DNA of 55,000 bases, taken from Azospirillum brasilense (GTDB lineage: Bacteria; Pseudomonadota; Alphaproteobacteria; Azospirillales; Azospirillaceae). Below, piece by piece: positions 42,207 to 51,314 of the stretch (the stretch's first letter is position 1; every line of letters starts with the position of its first letter). The translations under genes were made by a program, and so were the position numbers. The notes under the pieces were generated by a model. The model was not told the DNA's origin. It did no database searches and saw only the letters and a program-made list of their open reading frames with translations. Where the stretch lies: the NCBI RefSeq assembly GCF_001315015.1, contig NZ_CP012917.1, forward strand, positions 1-55,000, read 5' to 3'.

Positions 42207-42225
42207 GATAGTTATTCTCATTATC
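42207..42225 (-). promoter_or_regulatory. Fur box upstream of the di-haem peroxidase gene
   Basis: On the minus strand GATAATGAGAATAACTATC agrees with 16 of 19 positions of the classical Fur box. It lies 89 bases before the start codon in a short AT-rich patch, as expected for an iron-repressed promoter. Confidence 0.75.
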
Positions 42226-42839
42226 ACGAACGTGCGACCTATTGCCACTGGTCGTAGGACCGGCGGGATTAACCCCTCGCCCCGTTCGTCCGGCCCTGTT
42301 CCCGGATGGACGATCCGGTCCGGGCGCTTCGCCCTGACGGAAAAGGGTACCCCGACCCGGCTACCGACTCTGCTTCGCCAACCGGTGGGCTTGCCGCCAT
42401 TCCGGGGCGAGGCGGCACCACCGTCGGGACTCCAAATGCTCCGAACGCCACGAAGGGAGCGGCGGCCCCCACACCGGCGCAATCCCGGCACAATCCGATA
42501 ATCACTTCAAATTCTAACCATTTCCTTCCAAAGCAATCCGTCCGTCATTCGCCTCCCCACGTGGCGTTCTTCTCCCCGTTTCTTTGACGCGACGCCTTTG
42601 CGCATGGCGATGCCCACGCTTTGCCTGAAATCCGTGCGGAAAGTTGCGTTTCGGATGGCTAGGACAACGGCGCAGGCCCGCCGGACTACCCCTATCGATA
42701 GGTTTAATAAAATGCCAGCCTTCGCCATCCTTCAAATCACAGACGCCGTGCATTCCCTGAAAATCAGTAATCAGACCCCTCCGCTTCACCGCATTGAAGC
42801 GAAACCCCTTCGCATCTCAATTATCAACGGAGACAATCA
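42226..42839. other. 614-base intergenic region before the Tad locus
   Basis: No supported gene. The right half (about 42490-42839) is AT-richer than the surroundings and should contain the tad promoter; a TTTAATAAAAT stretch at about 42702 and the CCTATCGATAGG palindrome are the main features. The left half is GC-rich with short frames of poor codon use on both strands. Confidence 0.6.
42691..42702. promoter_or_regulatory. palindromic site in the tad promoter region
   Basis: CCTATCGATAGG is a perfect 12-base palindrome and its flanks extend it imperfectly (ACC before, TTT after). It is immediately followed by an AT-rich TTTAATAAAAT. Position 138 bases before flp suggests an operator, for example of a two-component or LuxR-type regulator; no binding protein is known. 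Confidence 0.5.
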
Positions 42840-43052
42840 ATGACCCTCTTCGCCAACATCCGCGCCATCATTTCCCCGGTCCAGGCCGCGACCAAGGACC
42901 GCAAGGGCATCACGGCCCTCGAATACGGTCTGGCGGCGGCGCTCGTCGCGCTCGTCATCATCGGCGGCGCCCGCACCTTCGGCACCAACGTCAGCACCCT
43001 GTTCACCGGCATCGGCACCACGGTCAGCGGCACCTCGACGACCATCCCGTAA
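42840..43052 (+). CDS. flp: Flp-family type IVb pilin
   Basis: A 70-residue pilin precursor. The prepilin site is in KDRKGITALEYGLAAALVAL: cleavage after Gly 23, Glu at +5, Tyr at +6, as in Flp pilins, followed by the membrane helix that packs in the fibre. The mature protein is short, ending with Thr/Ser-rich TVSGTSTTIP. GGAGACAATCA precedes ATG 42840. It is the first gene of the Tad locus and the structural subunit of the fibre processed by the next gene's product. Only one flp copy is seen. Confidence 0.95.
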   Translation: MTLFANIRAIISPVQAATKDRKGITALEYGLAAALVALVIIGGARTFGTNVSTLFTGIGTTVSGTSTTIP

Positions 43053-43091
43053 GCGCCGCCGCCCCACCCCCCTCCCACGCAAAGTCCCGCC

Positions 43092-43664
43092 ATGGATACG
43101 ATCGCGCTCTTCGATCCCCTCTCCCTGGCGCTGCCCATGGCGGGACTTGCGCTGGGTTGGGCGGCGGCGGACGACCTGTGCCGGCGCATCATCCCCGACA
43201 CGGTATCCATCTTCCTCGCCACCCTCGGCCTCGCGCTTCCGCTCTGGCAGGGCGCGCCCTTTCCCTGGGGCAGCCTTGCCGCCGCCGCCACGCTCCTCCT
43301 CGTTCTGTGCGCCCTGCACGGTCGGGGCTGGCTGGGCGGAGGGGACGTGAAACTGGCCTCGGCCATCCTGCTGCTGGTCGGGGTGGAACGGGCCGCATCC
43401 TTCGCGACCGCGACCGCGCTGGCCGGCGGAGTGCTCTCCCTCCTTTATCTCGCCGGGTGGCTGGCTCTGCGCAACGCACGACCGACGCGCCGGCTGCTGC
43501 GCCGCTTCGGCGGGCTCACCGGCCCGGCCCGCCTGCTGGCCCATGTCCTGGCGGCCGAGGCGCACCGCATCGCCACCCGCCATTCCGTGCCCTACGGCGT
43601 CGCCCTGGCCGCCGGCGGGCTGCTCACCCTCTCCAACCCCACCGGAGGCGCGGCATGGTTCTGA
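43092..43664 (+). CDS. cpaA: prepilin peptidase CpaA/TadV
   Basis: A 190-residue integral-membrane aspartyl peptidase that cleaves Flp and pseudopilin leaders. The two catalytic Asp residues are expected in WAAADDLCRRIIPD (about residues 24-37) and LGGGDVKLASAILLL (the GD motif). Four to six hydrophobic segments are seen. It lacks the methyltransferase domain of PilD, as usual for TadV. The C-terminus overlaps the next gene by ten bases. Its likely substrates here are Flp and the TadE/F/G proteins, all carrying a basic-Gly leader. Confidence 0.9.
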   Translation: MDTIALFDPLSLALPMAGLALGWAAADDLCRRIIPDTVSIFLATLGLALPLWQGAPFPWGSLAAAATLLLVLCALHGRGWLGGGDVKLASAILLLVGVERAASFATATALAGGVLSLLYLAGWLALRNARPTRRLLRRFGGLTGPARLLAHVLAAEAHRIATRHSVPYGVALAAGGLLTLSNPTGGAAWF

Positions 43665-44533
43665 GAGTGCTTTTCCTGTCCCTGCTGCTCGTCGGGCTCT
43701 CGCTGGTGGGCTACGTGTCCTTCTCGATGCTGCCGGCCCCGACCGCCGCCGTCGCGGTCCCGGCGCCCCAGGCGCCCATGGACTCCGTTCTGGTCGCCGC
43801 CCGCCCGATCTCCACCGGCATGCTTCTGCGCGCCGAGGATCTGCGCTGGGAGCCCTGGCCGCCGGGCCGTCTGGTGGACGGCTACATGGTGCGGGGCCGG
43901 GTGGCGGAAAGCGCCTACAGCGGCGCCGTCACCCGCCGGTCCTTCGCGGCGGGCGAGCCGATCATGGCCGGGCACATCGTGGCGCCGGGGGAGCGCGGCT
44001 TCCTCGCCGCCGTCCTGTCGCCCGGCAGCCGCGCCGTCTCGGTCGCGGTGGACGCGGTCAGCGCGACCGGCGGGCTGATCTGGCCCGGCGACCGCGTGGA
44101 CCTGATCCTGACCCAGAATTTCGAATCCCAGGCGGGGCGCGACCTGCGCAGCCGGGCGGTCGGCGAGACCGTGCTCCAGAACCTGCGCGTCATCGCCATC
44201 GACCAGCAGCTCGGCGAGGCCGGCATGGCGAAGAACGGGCCGGACGGGCGCGTTCCCCGCACCGTGACTCTGGAGGTCACCGCGCGCCAGAGCGAGACGG
44301 TCACCGTCGCCGCCGCGATGGGAAAGCTGTCGCTGGCGCTGCGCAGCCTGCTCGCCGACGAGACCGCCCTCGCCGTCGGAGATGCGGAACCCGCCTCCCC
44401 GCCGACCTGGGCTGAGGACGTGTCGCCCGCCCTGCGCCAGCTTCCCGCACCCCACAGCGCGGAGGCGCCAGCCGCCCGCCGCCCGCCGCTGCTCATCATC
44501 CGCGGCTCCAAGACGGAAACGCTCGAACGCTGA
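43655..44533 (+). CDS. cpaB: Flp pilus assembly protein CpaB/RcpC
   Basis: A 292-residue periplasmic protein with an N-terminal membrane anchor (residues 3-25). A SAF-like domain follows (VLVAARPISTGMLLRAEDL, AAGEPIMAGHIVAPG), then the RcpC/CpaB region (SRAVSVAVDAVSATGGLIWP, GDRVDLILTQNF, LEVTARQSETVTVAAAMGKL). The tail is Pro/Ala-rich. It assists secretin assembly and links it to the peptidoglycan. Translation is coupled to cpaA by overlap. Start ATG 43655 lies inside the end of cpaA. Confidence 0.92.
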   Translation: MVLRVLFLSLLLVGLSLVGYVSFSMLPAPTAAVAVPAPQAPMDSVLVAARPISTGMLLRAEDLRWEPWPPGRLVDGYMVRGRVAESAYSGAVTRRSFAAGEPIMAGHIVAPGERGFLAAVLSPGSRAVSVAVDAVSATGGLIWPGDRVDLILTQNFESQAGRDLRSRAVGETVLQNLRVIAIDQQLGEAGMAKNGPDGRVPRTVTLEVTARQSETVTVAAAMGKLSLALRSLLADETALAVGDAEPASPPTWAEDVSPALRQLPAPHSAEAPAARRPPLLIIRGSKTETLER

Positions 44534-44564
44534 ACCGGCGCGCCGACCCAGGGGGGACGAATTC

Positions 44565-46025
44565 ATGACGATGGCAACCATCAACACCACAAGCCGGGTC
44601 ACGGCCTTCAAGTTCATGGGGGCGGTCCTTCTCGCCGGGCTGTTCGCGGCGCTGGCCGCGACGCCCGCCCAGGCGCAGCAGCGCCCCCGCGAGATCACGC
44701 TGGAGGTCGGCGGCGGACAGCCGGTCAACCTGCCGGCCCCGGCGGCCAGCGTCTTCACCTCCGCCCCGGAGATCGCCGATGTGCAGGCGTCCGGCCCGCA
44801 GGCCTTCTTCATCGTCGCCAAGACGCCAGGGCGGGCCAGCGTCTACGCCCTGTCGGCGGACAACAAGCCGCTCGCCTCCTTCAGCGTCGTCGTCACCATG
44901 CCCATCGGCGACCTGCGGTCCAAGCTGGTCGCCCAGGTGCCCAACGCCGCCATCGACGTGCAGAGCACCGGCAACGGAATCTCGCTGACCGGCACCGTCT
45001 CCTCCCCCGCCACGGCGCGGCAGATGGTCGAGCTGGCCGAGCGCTACGTCGGCCAGGGGCAGACCGTCACCAACCGCCTGACCATCGCCGCCCCCGCCCA
45101 GGTCAACCTGCGGGTCCGCGTCGCCGAGGTGTCGAGGCAGGTGACCAAGGAACTGGGCGTCAATTTCGAGAGCATGTTCAACATCGGCTCCTTCGCCTTC
45201 GGCATTGCCACCGGACGGACCATCCTGGACGCCGCCGGCAACCTGATCCGCGCCGCGCCCCCGACCAACTCCTTCGGCGGCAGCTACCGCTCCAGCAACG
45301 GCCGGGTGGACATCAACACGGTGGTGGACGCGCTGGCCGAGGACGGTCTCATCACCGTGCTGGCCGAACCGAACCTGACCGCCCTGTCCGGCGAGACGGC
45401 CAGCTTCCTGGCCGGCGGCGAGTTCCCCATCCCGGTCGCCCAGTACGACCGCACCACCACCATCCAGTTCAAGAAGTACGGCGTCAGCCTGGACTTCACC
45501 CCCACCGTTCTGGGCGGCGGCCAGATCAGCATGCGCGTCCGCCCGGAGGTCAGCGAGCTGACCAACAACGGCGCCGTCGTGGTCGACTCCATCCGCATCC
45601 CCGGCCTGTCGGTGCGCCGCGCCGAGACCACCATCGAGCTGGCCAGCGGGCAGAGCTTCGCCATCGCCGGCCTGCTCCAGAACAACACCTCGGCGACGCT
45701 GGACGCCGTGCCGGGGCTGGGCGACGTGCCGGTGCTGGGGGCGCTGTTCCACTCCAGCAAATTCCGCCGCAACGAGACGGAGCTGGTCATCGTCGTGACC
45801 CCCTACCTCGTCCGTCCGGTGTCCGCCGCCAACGCCCTGTCCGCCCCGACCGACGGCTTCGTCGCGGCGACCGACGTGGAGCGCATCTTCCTGAACCGCG
45901 CCCAGAGCCTCCAGCCCCCGCCGGGCGGCGGCAGCGCGGCTCCGGCCGCCCCGCTCGCCGCCCCGATGGCGATCGGGCCGGGCGCCGCCCGCCTGCACGG
46001 CGATGCCGGCTTCAGCCTCCAATGA
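44565..46025 (+). CDS. cpaC: outer-membrane secretin CpaC/RcpA
   Basis: A 486-residue secretin forming the pilus pore. Signal peptide to about residue 38 (FAALAATPAQAQ). An N-terminal domain (ITLEVGGGQPVNLPAPAASV, VAKTPGRASVYAL), a BON-like segment (AAIDVQSTGNGISLTGTVSS) and the secretin core (LAEPNLTALSGETASFLAGG, FTPTVLGGGQISMRVRPEVS, LDAVPGLGDVPVLGALF, ELVIVVTPYLVRPV) are all present. ATG 44565 has GGGGGGACG upstream. A proline/alanine-rich tail ends the protein. CpaD follows with ATGA overlap. Confidence 0.94.
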   Translation: MTMATINTTSRVTAFKFMGAVLLAGLFAALAATPAQAQQRPREITLEVGGGQPVNLPAPAASVFTSAPEIADVQASGPQAFFIVAKTPGRASVYALSADNKPLASFSVVVTMPIGDLRSKLVAQVPNAAIDVQSTGNGISLTGTVSSPATARQMVELAERYVGQGQTVTNRLTIAAPAQVNLRVRVAEVSRQVTKELGVNFESMFNIGSFAFGIATGRTILDAAGNLIRAAPPTNSFGGSYRSSNGRVDINTVVDALAEDGLITVLAEPNLTALSGETASFLAGGEFPIPVAQYDRTTTIQFKKYGVSLDFTPTVLGGGQISMRVRPEVSELTNNGAVVVDSIRIPGLSVRRAETTIELASGQSFAIAGLLQNNTSATLDAVPGLGDVPVLGALFHSSKFRRNETELVIVVTPYLVRPVSAANALSAPTDGFVAATDVERIFLNRAQSLQPPPGGGSAAPAAPLAAPMAIGPGAARLHGDAGFSLQ

Positions 46026-46714
46026 CCCCTTTCGCGGAGCACAGCGCCATGCCCAGAGCCATGCGAACGCCGATGCTGCTTCTGCCACTCCTCACGGGTC
46101 TGCTGGGCGGCTGCGCCGTGCCACAGACGCCCCCGCCGATGCCCGTCGCCCAGACGCCCGTCGTGAAGGCCTTCCGCAACGCCGTTCCCGTCGCCATCGA
46201 CCCGCGCAGCGGCGCCGTCACGGCGGAGGAACACGCCCGGGTGGTGCGCACGGTGGCCGGGCTCGGCCGCGACGCCACCCCCCACGTGACGGTCACCGGC
46301 CCGATGCTCGCCGCTCCGGCGCGGGCCGCCGTCGCCTCCCTGCTGGGCCAAGCCGGGGTGCCGCCGGAGAACGTCACCTTCGCCCCCGACCAGACCGGCG
46401 CCCCGGCGCTCCAGGTGACCACCTACGTCGCGCTGGCCCCGGACTGCGGGGCGTGGAGCGACATCTACAACGGCTGGTACCAGAACAGCCCGACCGAGGC
46501 GCTGGGCTGCAGCAACCGGCGCAACCTCGCTCTGATGCTGGCCGATCCGCGCGACCTCGTGCAGGGCCGCGAGACCGTGCCCGCCGACGGCCAGCGCATG
46601 GCCGGTGCCGTCCAGCGCTACCGCGCCGACAAGGTGAAGCCCTTCGTGAAGGGCAACGGCTCCAACACCTTCTTGCTGGCCCCCGGCATGAACGGAACCC
46701 AGGAGGACCAATGA
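46022..46714 (+). CDS. cpaD: pilus assembly lipoprotein CpaD
   Basis: A 230-residue lipoprotein. Lipobox LLGGC near residue 31 follows a hydrophobic stretch (TPMLLLPLLTGLLGG), so it is membrane-anchored by lipid. The rest matches CpaD: AEEHARVVRTVAGLG, VTTYVALAPDCGAW, and GCSNRRNLALMLADPRDLVQ. It is thought to support secretin assembly at the outer membrane. A downstream start at the tenth residue (MPRAM) is possible. Overlaps cpaC and cpaE by four bases each. Confidence 0.88.
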   Translation: MTPFAEHSAMPRAMRTPMLLLPLLTGLLGGCAVPQTPPPMPVAQTPVVKAFRNAVPVAIDPRSGAVTAEEHARVVRTVAGLGRDATPHVTVTGPMLAAPARAAVASLLGQAGVPPENVTFAPDQTGAPALQVTTYVALAPDCGAWSDIYNGWYQNSPTEALGCSNRRNLALMLADPRDLVQGRETVPADGQRMAGAVQRYRADKVKPFVKGNGSNTFLLAPGMNGTQEDQ

Positions 46715-47922
46715 GCCTGCTCGCCACCCTTCTCGGGGACGCGCCGTCGCCGGCCGACGCCGCCCGCGGCTCCGCTCCCCGCCTGCTCGCCTACCTCGCC
46801 GACGCGGCCAGCGCTGCCCTGCTGAACAGCGCTGCCGCGTCCCTGCTGCCCTGCGAGGTGCGGACCGGCGACATCCGCAGCGCCGTCCGCGATCTTGCTC
46901 GCCAGCGCTCGCCCGACCTGCTGCTGGTCGATCTGTCCGGCGTCGCCAACCCGCTGGCCGCCATGGAGGCGCTGGCCGGGGTCTGCGACCCGTCGGTGCG
47001 GGTCATTGCGGTCGGCGACAGCAACGACATCGGCCTCTATCGCGACCTGCGGCGGATCGGGGTCACCGACTATCTGTTCAAGCCGCTGTCCCGCGACCTG
47101 CTGGAGGGGGCGTTGCGCGCCGCCGCCGCCGGCGCCGCGGCGGACGAGGCGGCGGGACGGCTGGGCAAGCTGGTGGCGGTGGTCGGCGCGCGCGGCGGCG
47201 TGGGCACGACCACGGTGGCGGTGCATCTGGGCTGCTGGCTGGCCGACGGGGCGCGGGGCCGCACGGCGCTGGTCGACCTCGACCTGCAGAACGGCACGGT
47301 GGCGCTGGCCCTCAACCTGCGGCCCGAGCCGGCGCTGCGCGAGGCGGTGGAGGCGCCCGACCGGGTTGACGACGTGTTCATGGAGCGCGCCATGGTCGCC
47401 GCCTCCGACCGCCTGTCCGTCCTGGCGGCGGAGGAACCGGTGGAGGACGTGATCGACATCGCGCCGGCCGCCGCCCTGTCGGTGCTGAACCGTCTCCAGG
47501 CCCGCCACAACTACGTCGTCGTGGACGCCGGCCGCGCCCAGGGCGGGGCCGCCCGCGCCGCGCTGGAGGCGGCGTCCATCGTGGTCCTGGTCGGCGACGC
47601 CAGCGTCGCCGGTCTGCGCGATCTGGTGCGGCTGCGCGCCGCCATCGCGCGCCGGGCCGGCGGCGGGCGTCTGGTCACCGTCCTGAACCGGCGCGGCGCC
47701 CCCGGCGAGCTTCCCGCGGCGGACCTCATGCGCACGCTGGGCGAGCCGCCGGAGCACGCCCTGCCCTACCGCCCGGTGCCGCTGGCCGTCGCCGCGGGCG
47801 TCGGCGAGCCGGCCTTCCGCCACTGCCGCCGCTTCCGCGAGGCGATGGAGCGGCTGGGCGCCGACGTCGCCGGGCAGCCCGCCGCCCAGGACGGCCTGTT
47901 CCGCCGTTGGGTGCGGCGATGA
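46711..47922 (+). CDS. cpaE: pilus assembly ATPase-like protein CpaE/TadZ
   Basis: A 403-residue localisation protein of the ParA/MinD fold with an N-terminal receiver-like domain (residues 25-145, VRDLARQRSPDLLLVDLSGV, GVTDYLFKPLSRDLL). The P-loop near residue 158 reads GARGGVGTTT; the lysine of a normal Walker A is missing, as in many TadZ proteins, so nucleotide binding may occur without strong hydrolysis. TALVDLDLQNGTVAL and NYVVVDAGRAQGGAARAAL are switch-like regions. TadZ places the pilus at the pole. Coupled to both neighbours by four-base overlaps. Confidence 0.92.
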   Translation: MSLLATLLGDAPSPADAARGSAPRLLAYLADAASAALLNSAAASLLPCEVRTGDIRSAVRDLARQRSPDLLLVDLSGVANPLAAMEALAGVCDPSVRVIAVGDSNDIGLYRDLRRIGVTDYLFKPLSRDLLEGALRAAAAGAAADEAAGRLGKLVAVVGARGGVGTTTVAVHLGCWLADGARGRTALVDLDLQNGTVALALNLRPEPALREAVEAPDRVDDVFMERAMVAASDRLSVLAAEEPVEDVIDIAPAAALSVLNRLQARHNYVVVDAGRAQGGAARAALEAASIVVLVGDASVAGLRDLVRLRAAIARRAGGGRLVTVLNRRGAPGELPAADLMRTLGEPPEHALPYRPVPLAVAAGVGEPAFRHCRRFREAMERLGADVAGQPAAQDGLFRRWVRR

Positions 47923-49313
47923 GCACCCTGTTCGGCCGCAAGACCGCCCCCCCCTCCCTGGCGGTCGCCAGCCCGCCGCCCGAGGAGCCGAAGCCCGCCC
48001 TGCCGCCGGCGCCGGTGGCACCTCCCGCCCCGCCGCCGCCGGCCGCGCTGCGCCCGGTCAACCGCTCGCTGAACGACATCCGGTCGCAGGTGCTGGCCCG
48101 CATCGACCCGGCGACCATCGCCGACATGCCGGCGGAAACGCTGCGCCCGCTGGTCGAGCGGCTGATCGACGACATCGCCACCACCAGCCGCAGCCAGCTG
48201 AACGGGCGCGAGCAGGCCACGCTGGCGACGGAGCTGGTCCACGACATGATCGGGCTGGGGCCGCTGGAACCGCTGCTGGCCGACGACGCGATCACCGACA
48301 TCATGGTCAACGGCCCGTCGCGCACCTTCGCCGAGCAGCGCGGCAAGCTGGTGGAGATGCCGGTGCGCTTCCGCGACGCCGGGCATCTGCTGAACATCGC
48401 GCAACGCATCGCCTCGGCGGTGGGGCGGCGGGTGGACGAGTCCAGCCCGATGGTCGACGCCCGCCTGGCCGACGGCAGCCGCGTCAACATCGTGGTGCCG
48501 CCGCTGGCGCTCGACGGCGCCTGCATCTCCATCCGCAAATTCGCCCGCCGCACCATCGGCTTCCGCGAGCTGGTGGAGTTCCGCAGCATGTCCGAGCCGA
48601 TGGCCCGCGCGCTGGAGATCATCGGGCGCTGCCGGCTGAACGTCATCATCTCCGGCGGCACCGGCTCGGGCAAGACGACGCTGCTCAACGCCATGTCCCG
48701 CCCCATCGAGGCGACGGAACGCGTCATCACCATCGAGGACGCGGCCGAACTCCAGCTCCAGCAGCCCCATGTCGTCCGGCTGGAGACGCGCCCGCCCAAC
48801 TTGGAGGGCCAGGGGCAGGTGACGCAGCGCGACCTCGTCCGCAACGCGCTGCGCATGCGGCCCGACCGCATCATCATCGGCGAGGTGCGCGGGGCGGAGG
48901 CCTTCGACATGCTCCAGGCCATGAACACCGGCCATGACGGGTCGATGTCCACCATCCACGCCAACAATCCGCGCGACGCGCTGAGCCGCGTCGAGAACAT
49001 GGTGCTGATGGCCGGGATGAACCTGCCCAGCCGCGCCATCCGCCAGCAGATCGCCGGAGCGGTCAACGTCATCGTCCAGGTCCAGCGCATGCGCGACGGC
49101 GTGCGCCGCATCACCCACGTCACCGAGCTGGTCGGCATGGAGGGCGACGTGATCCTGACCCAGGACCTCTTCACCTTCGAGTTCCGCGGCGAGAACCGCG
49201 ACGGGATCCTGGAAGGGCGCTACGCCGCCACCGGCCTGCGCCCACGCTTCGCCGAGCGGCTGGCCTATTTCGGGCAGGAGGCGGCCTGGAACACCGCCAC
49301 CACCGGCCTGTAG
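47919..49313 (+). CDS. cpaF: pilus motor ATPase CpaF/TadA
   Basis: A 464-residue secretion-superfamily ATPase that powers fibre extension and retraction. The N-terminus is proline-rich (APPAPPPPAALR). The core holds AITDIMVNGPSRTFAEQRGK, Walker A SGGTGSGKTTLLNAM (about residues 245-259), the Asp box VITIEDAAELQL, Walker B-like DRIIIGEVRGAEAFDMLQAM, and the His box GHDGSMSTIHANNPRDAL. ATG 47919 overlaps the cpaE stop. All catalytic elements are intact. Confidence 0.95.
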   Translation: MSTLFGRKTAPPSLAVASPPPEEPKPALPPAPVAPPAPPPPAALRPVNRSLNDIRSQVLARIDPATIADMPAETLRPLVERLIDDIATTSRSQLNGREQATLATELVHDMIGLGPLEPLLADDAITDIMVNGPSRTFAEQRGKLVEMPVRFRDAGHLLNIAQRIASAVGRRVDESSPMVDARLADGSRVNIVVPPLALDGACISIRKFARRTIGFRELVEFRSMSEPMARALEIIGRCRLNVIISGGTGSGKTTLLNAMSRPIEATERVITIEDAAELQLQQPHVVRLETRPPNLEGQGQVTQRDLVRNALRMRPDRIIIGEVRGAEAFDMLQAMNTGHDGSMSTIHANNPRDALSRVENMVLMAGMNLPSRAIRQQIAGAVNVIVQVQRMRDGVRRITHVTELVGMEGDVILTQDLFTFEFRGENRDGILEGRYAATGLRPRFAERLAYFGQEAAWNTATTGL

Positions 49314-49329
49314 CGGGAGGGTACACGCG

Positions 49330-50295
49330 ATGGACCGCATCCAGGCCCTTCAGCTCGCCACCACGCTCCTCGGCGTCGGGACGCTGCTGTTCGCTCTGTC
49401 CACCCTGCGCGCCTTCCGCCGCCACACGGCGCTACGCCGCCGGCTGGCCGCCCTGTCGGCCGAGGCGCGGGCGGTGGTCGAGGACGGCAGCCCCGACATC
49501 ACCGGCGCCGGGTCCCTGACCCTCGCCGACCGGGTGAAGCGGCGCATGTCGCGCTTCTACGCACGGCGCCAGACCGTCTATCTGCCGCCGGGCATCCGGC
49601 TGTGGCGGGCGCTTCTGTACGCCGTGATCGCCGCCGGCCTGTGCTGGTGGCTGGGCGGGCCGGTAATGGGCGACGCGGGCGCCACGACCGCCGCCGCCGT
49701 GGCCCTGCTGGTCACCCCGCGCCTCGTCTTCGCCGCCAGCCGCCGCAAGACGCTGGAGGCGCTGATGAACCAGCTCCCCGACGCGATCAGCCTCGTCGTC
49801 CGCGCCACTCGCGCCGGCATCCCGGTGTCGGAAAGCCTGCGCATGGTCGGCACCGAGCTGTCCGAGCCGATCGCCCCGCTGTTCCGCCGCATCGTCGACG
49901 AGACGGCCATGGGCATCGACCTGGAAACCGTGCTGGCCCGCGCCGCCGCCAACGTCCGCCTGCCGGAGTTCCGCTTCTTCGTCGTCACCCTGCTGCTCCA
50001 GCGGGAAACCGGCGGCAACCTGACGGAGCCGCTGGAGAATCTGGCCGACATGATCCGCCAGCGCCGCCGCGTGCAGATGCGCACCCGCGCCCTGACCTCG
50101 GAGGCGCGCAGCTCCGCCGCCGTGCTGGCCGCCCTGCCCTTCCTGGCCGGCGGCGGCATGGCGATGCTGAACCCCGACTATGCATGGCGGCTGATCGACG
50201 AGCCGAGCGGCCAGACGATGCTGCTGGTGGCGGGCGGGCTGCTGCTGGTCGGCGTCGGCTCCATGCAGCTCCTCATCCGGAGGACCCTGTCATGA
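49330..50295 (+). CDS. tadB: inner-membrane platform protein TadB
   Basis: A 321-residue GspF-like protein. An N-terminal helix (QLATTLLGVGTLLFALSTL), two further membrane segments around residues 95-130, a cytoplasmic GspF domain (ALMNQLPDAISLVVRATRA, GIPVSESLRMVGTELSEPIA, LLLQRETGGNLTEPLENLAD) and a C-terminal pair of helices are seen. It forms the membrane platform together with TadC. ATG 49330 follows GGGAGGG. Its stop overlaps the start of tadC. Confidence 0.93.
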   Translation: MDRIQALQLATTLLGVGTLLFALSTLRAFRRHTALRRRLAALSAEARAVVEDGSPDITGAGSLTLADRVKRRMSRFYARRQTVYLPPGIRLWRALLYAVIAAGLCWWLGGPVMGDAGATTAAAVALLVTPRLVFAASRRKTLEALMNQLPDAISLVVRATRAGIPVSESLRMVGTELSEPIAPLFRRIVDETAMGIDLETVLARAAANVRLPEFRFFVVTLLLQRETGGNLTEPLENLADMIRQRRRVQMRTRALTSEARSSAAVLAALPFLAGGGMAMLNPDYAWRLIDEPSGQTMLLVAGGLLLVGVGSMQLLIRRTLS

Positions 50296-51314
50296 GCGGC
50301 GGCGTGATGGGCGGCCTGATCCCACAGCCGGTCCTTCTCGGCTTCGGCGTGCTGATGATCCTGACCGGGGTGGCCGGGCTGCGCTCCTGCGTGCTGCGCG
50401 AGCGGCTGCTGGCCCGGCTGGAGCGCCTGCGCGCCGGAACCGCGCCCTCAGCCGCGCCGGAGACGGAACGCCGCAGCCTGCTGAGCCGGATCGGCGCCGC
50501 GCTGGCACGCACGCCGCTCGTCGGCTCCGCCGACCGGGAGCGGATGCGCAAGAGCCTGATCGCCGCCGGCTACAACCAGCCCGGCCACCTCTATTCCCTG
50601 CTCGGCATCAAGCTGCTGTGCATCGGCGCCGGGATGGCGCTGGTCCCGGCGGCGGCGGGCGACCTGCTGCCGTCGCTGATCGGCGCGCCGGGCGCCGCCG
50701 CGCAGGTGGTGGCCGGCGCCTTGCTCGGCTGGCGGCTGCCCGATCTGGCGCTGGGCCGGATGCGCGACCGCCGCCTGGAGGAGGTGCGCAACGGCCTGCC
50801 CGACGCGCTCGACCTGCTGGTGATCTGCGGCGAGGCCGGCCTCGGCCTGGAAGCGGCGGTGGACCGCGTGGCCCGCGAGGTGGCGACCGCCTACCCGGCG
50901 CTGAGCGCCGAGCTGTCGGCCACCGCGGCGGAGATGCGCGTGCTGTCCGACCGCGGCGGCGCGCTCAACAATCTGGCCGCCCGGCTGGACATGGAGGGCG
51001 TGCGCGGCATGGCGACGACGCTGATCCAGGCCATGCGCTACGGCACGCCGCTGGCCCAGGCGCTGCGCGTCCTGGCCGGGGAGATGCGCGCCCAGCGCCT
51101 CGCCCGGTTCGAGGAGAAGGCGGCCCGCCTGCCGGTGCTGCTCACCCTGCCCATGGTGGTCTTCATCCTGCCCTGCGTCTTCATCGTCGTCGGCGGCCCC
51201 GCCATGCTCGACGTCTCGCGCAGCTTCGACAGCGCCGGCACCAGCCAGCAGGCCCATTCCAGCCAGACCCATTCGAACCCGCCCCACAGCCAGACCAAGG
51301 GAGGTCAGCCATGA
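50292..51314 (+). CDS. tadC: inner-membrane platform protein TadC
   Basis: A 340-residue partner of TadB. Membrane segments near residues 8-30 and 105-150, then the GspF-like domain (RNGLPDALDLLVICGEAGLG, LEAAVDRVARE, AMRYGTPLAQALRVLAGEMR) and a final helix VLLTLPMVVFILPCVFIVVG. A tail of about 35 residues after it is rich in His, Ser and Gln (SQQAHSSQTHSNPPHSQTKG), which is unusual and could bind metal. Overlaps both tadB and tadD by four bases. Confidence 0.92.
   Translation: MSGGVMGGLIPQPVLLGFGVLMILTGVAGLRSCVLRERLLARLERLRAGTAPSAAPETERRSLLSRIGAALARTPLVGSADRERMRKSLIAAGYNQPGHLYSLLGIKLLCIGAGMALVPAAAGDLLPSLIGAPGAAAQVVAGALLGWRLPDLALGRMRDRRLEEVRNGLPDALDLLVICGEAGLGLEAAVDRVAREVATAYPALSAELSATAAEMRVLSDRGGALNNLAARLDMEGVRGMATTLIQAMRYGTPLAQALRVLAGEMRAQRLARFEEKAARLPVLLTLPMVVFILPCVFIVVGGPAMLDVSRSFDSAGTSQQAHSSQTHSNPPHSQTKGGQP

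Noticed and set aside
42226..42839. Short frames upstream of flp, including an 81-codon one
   Set aside because: Composition differs from coding neighbours and the longest overlaps the flp leader.
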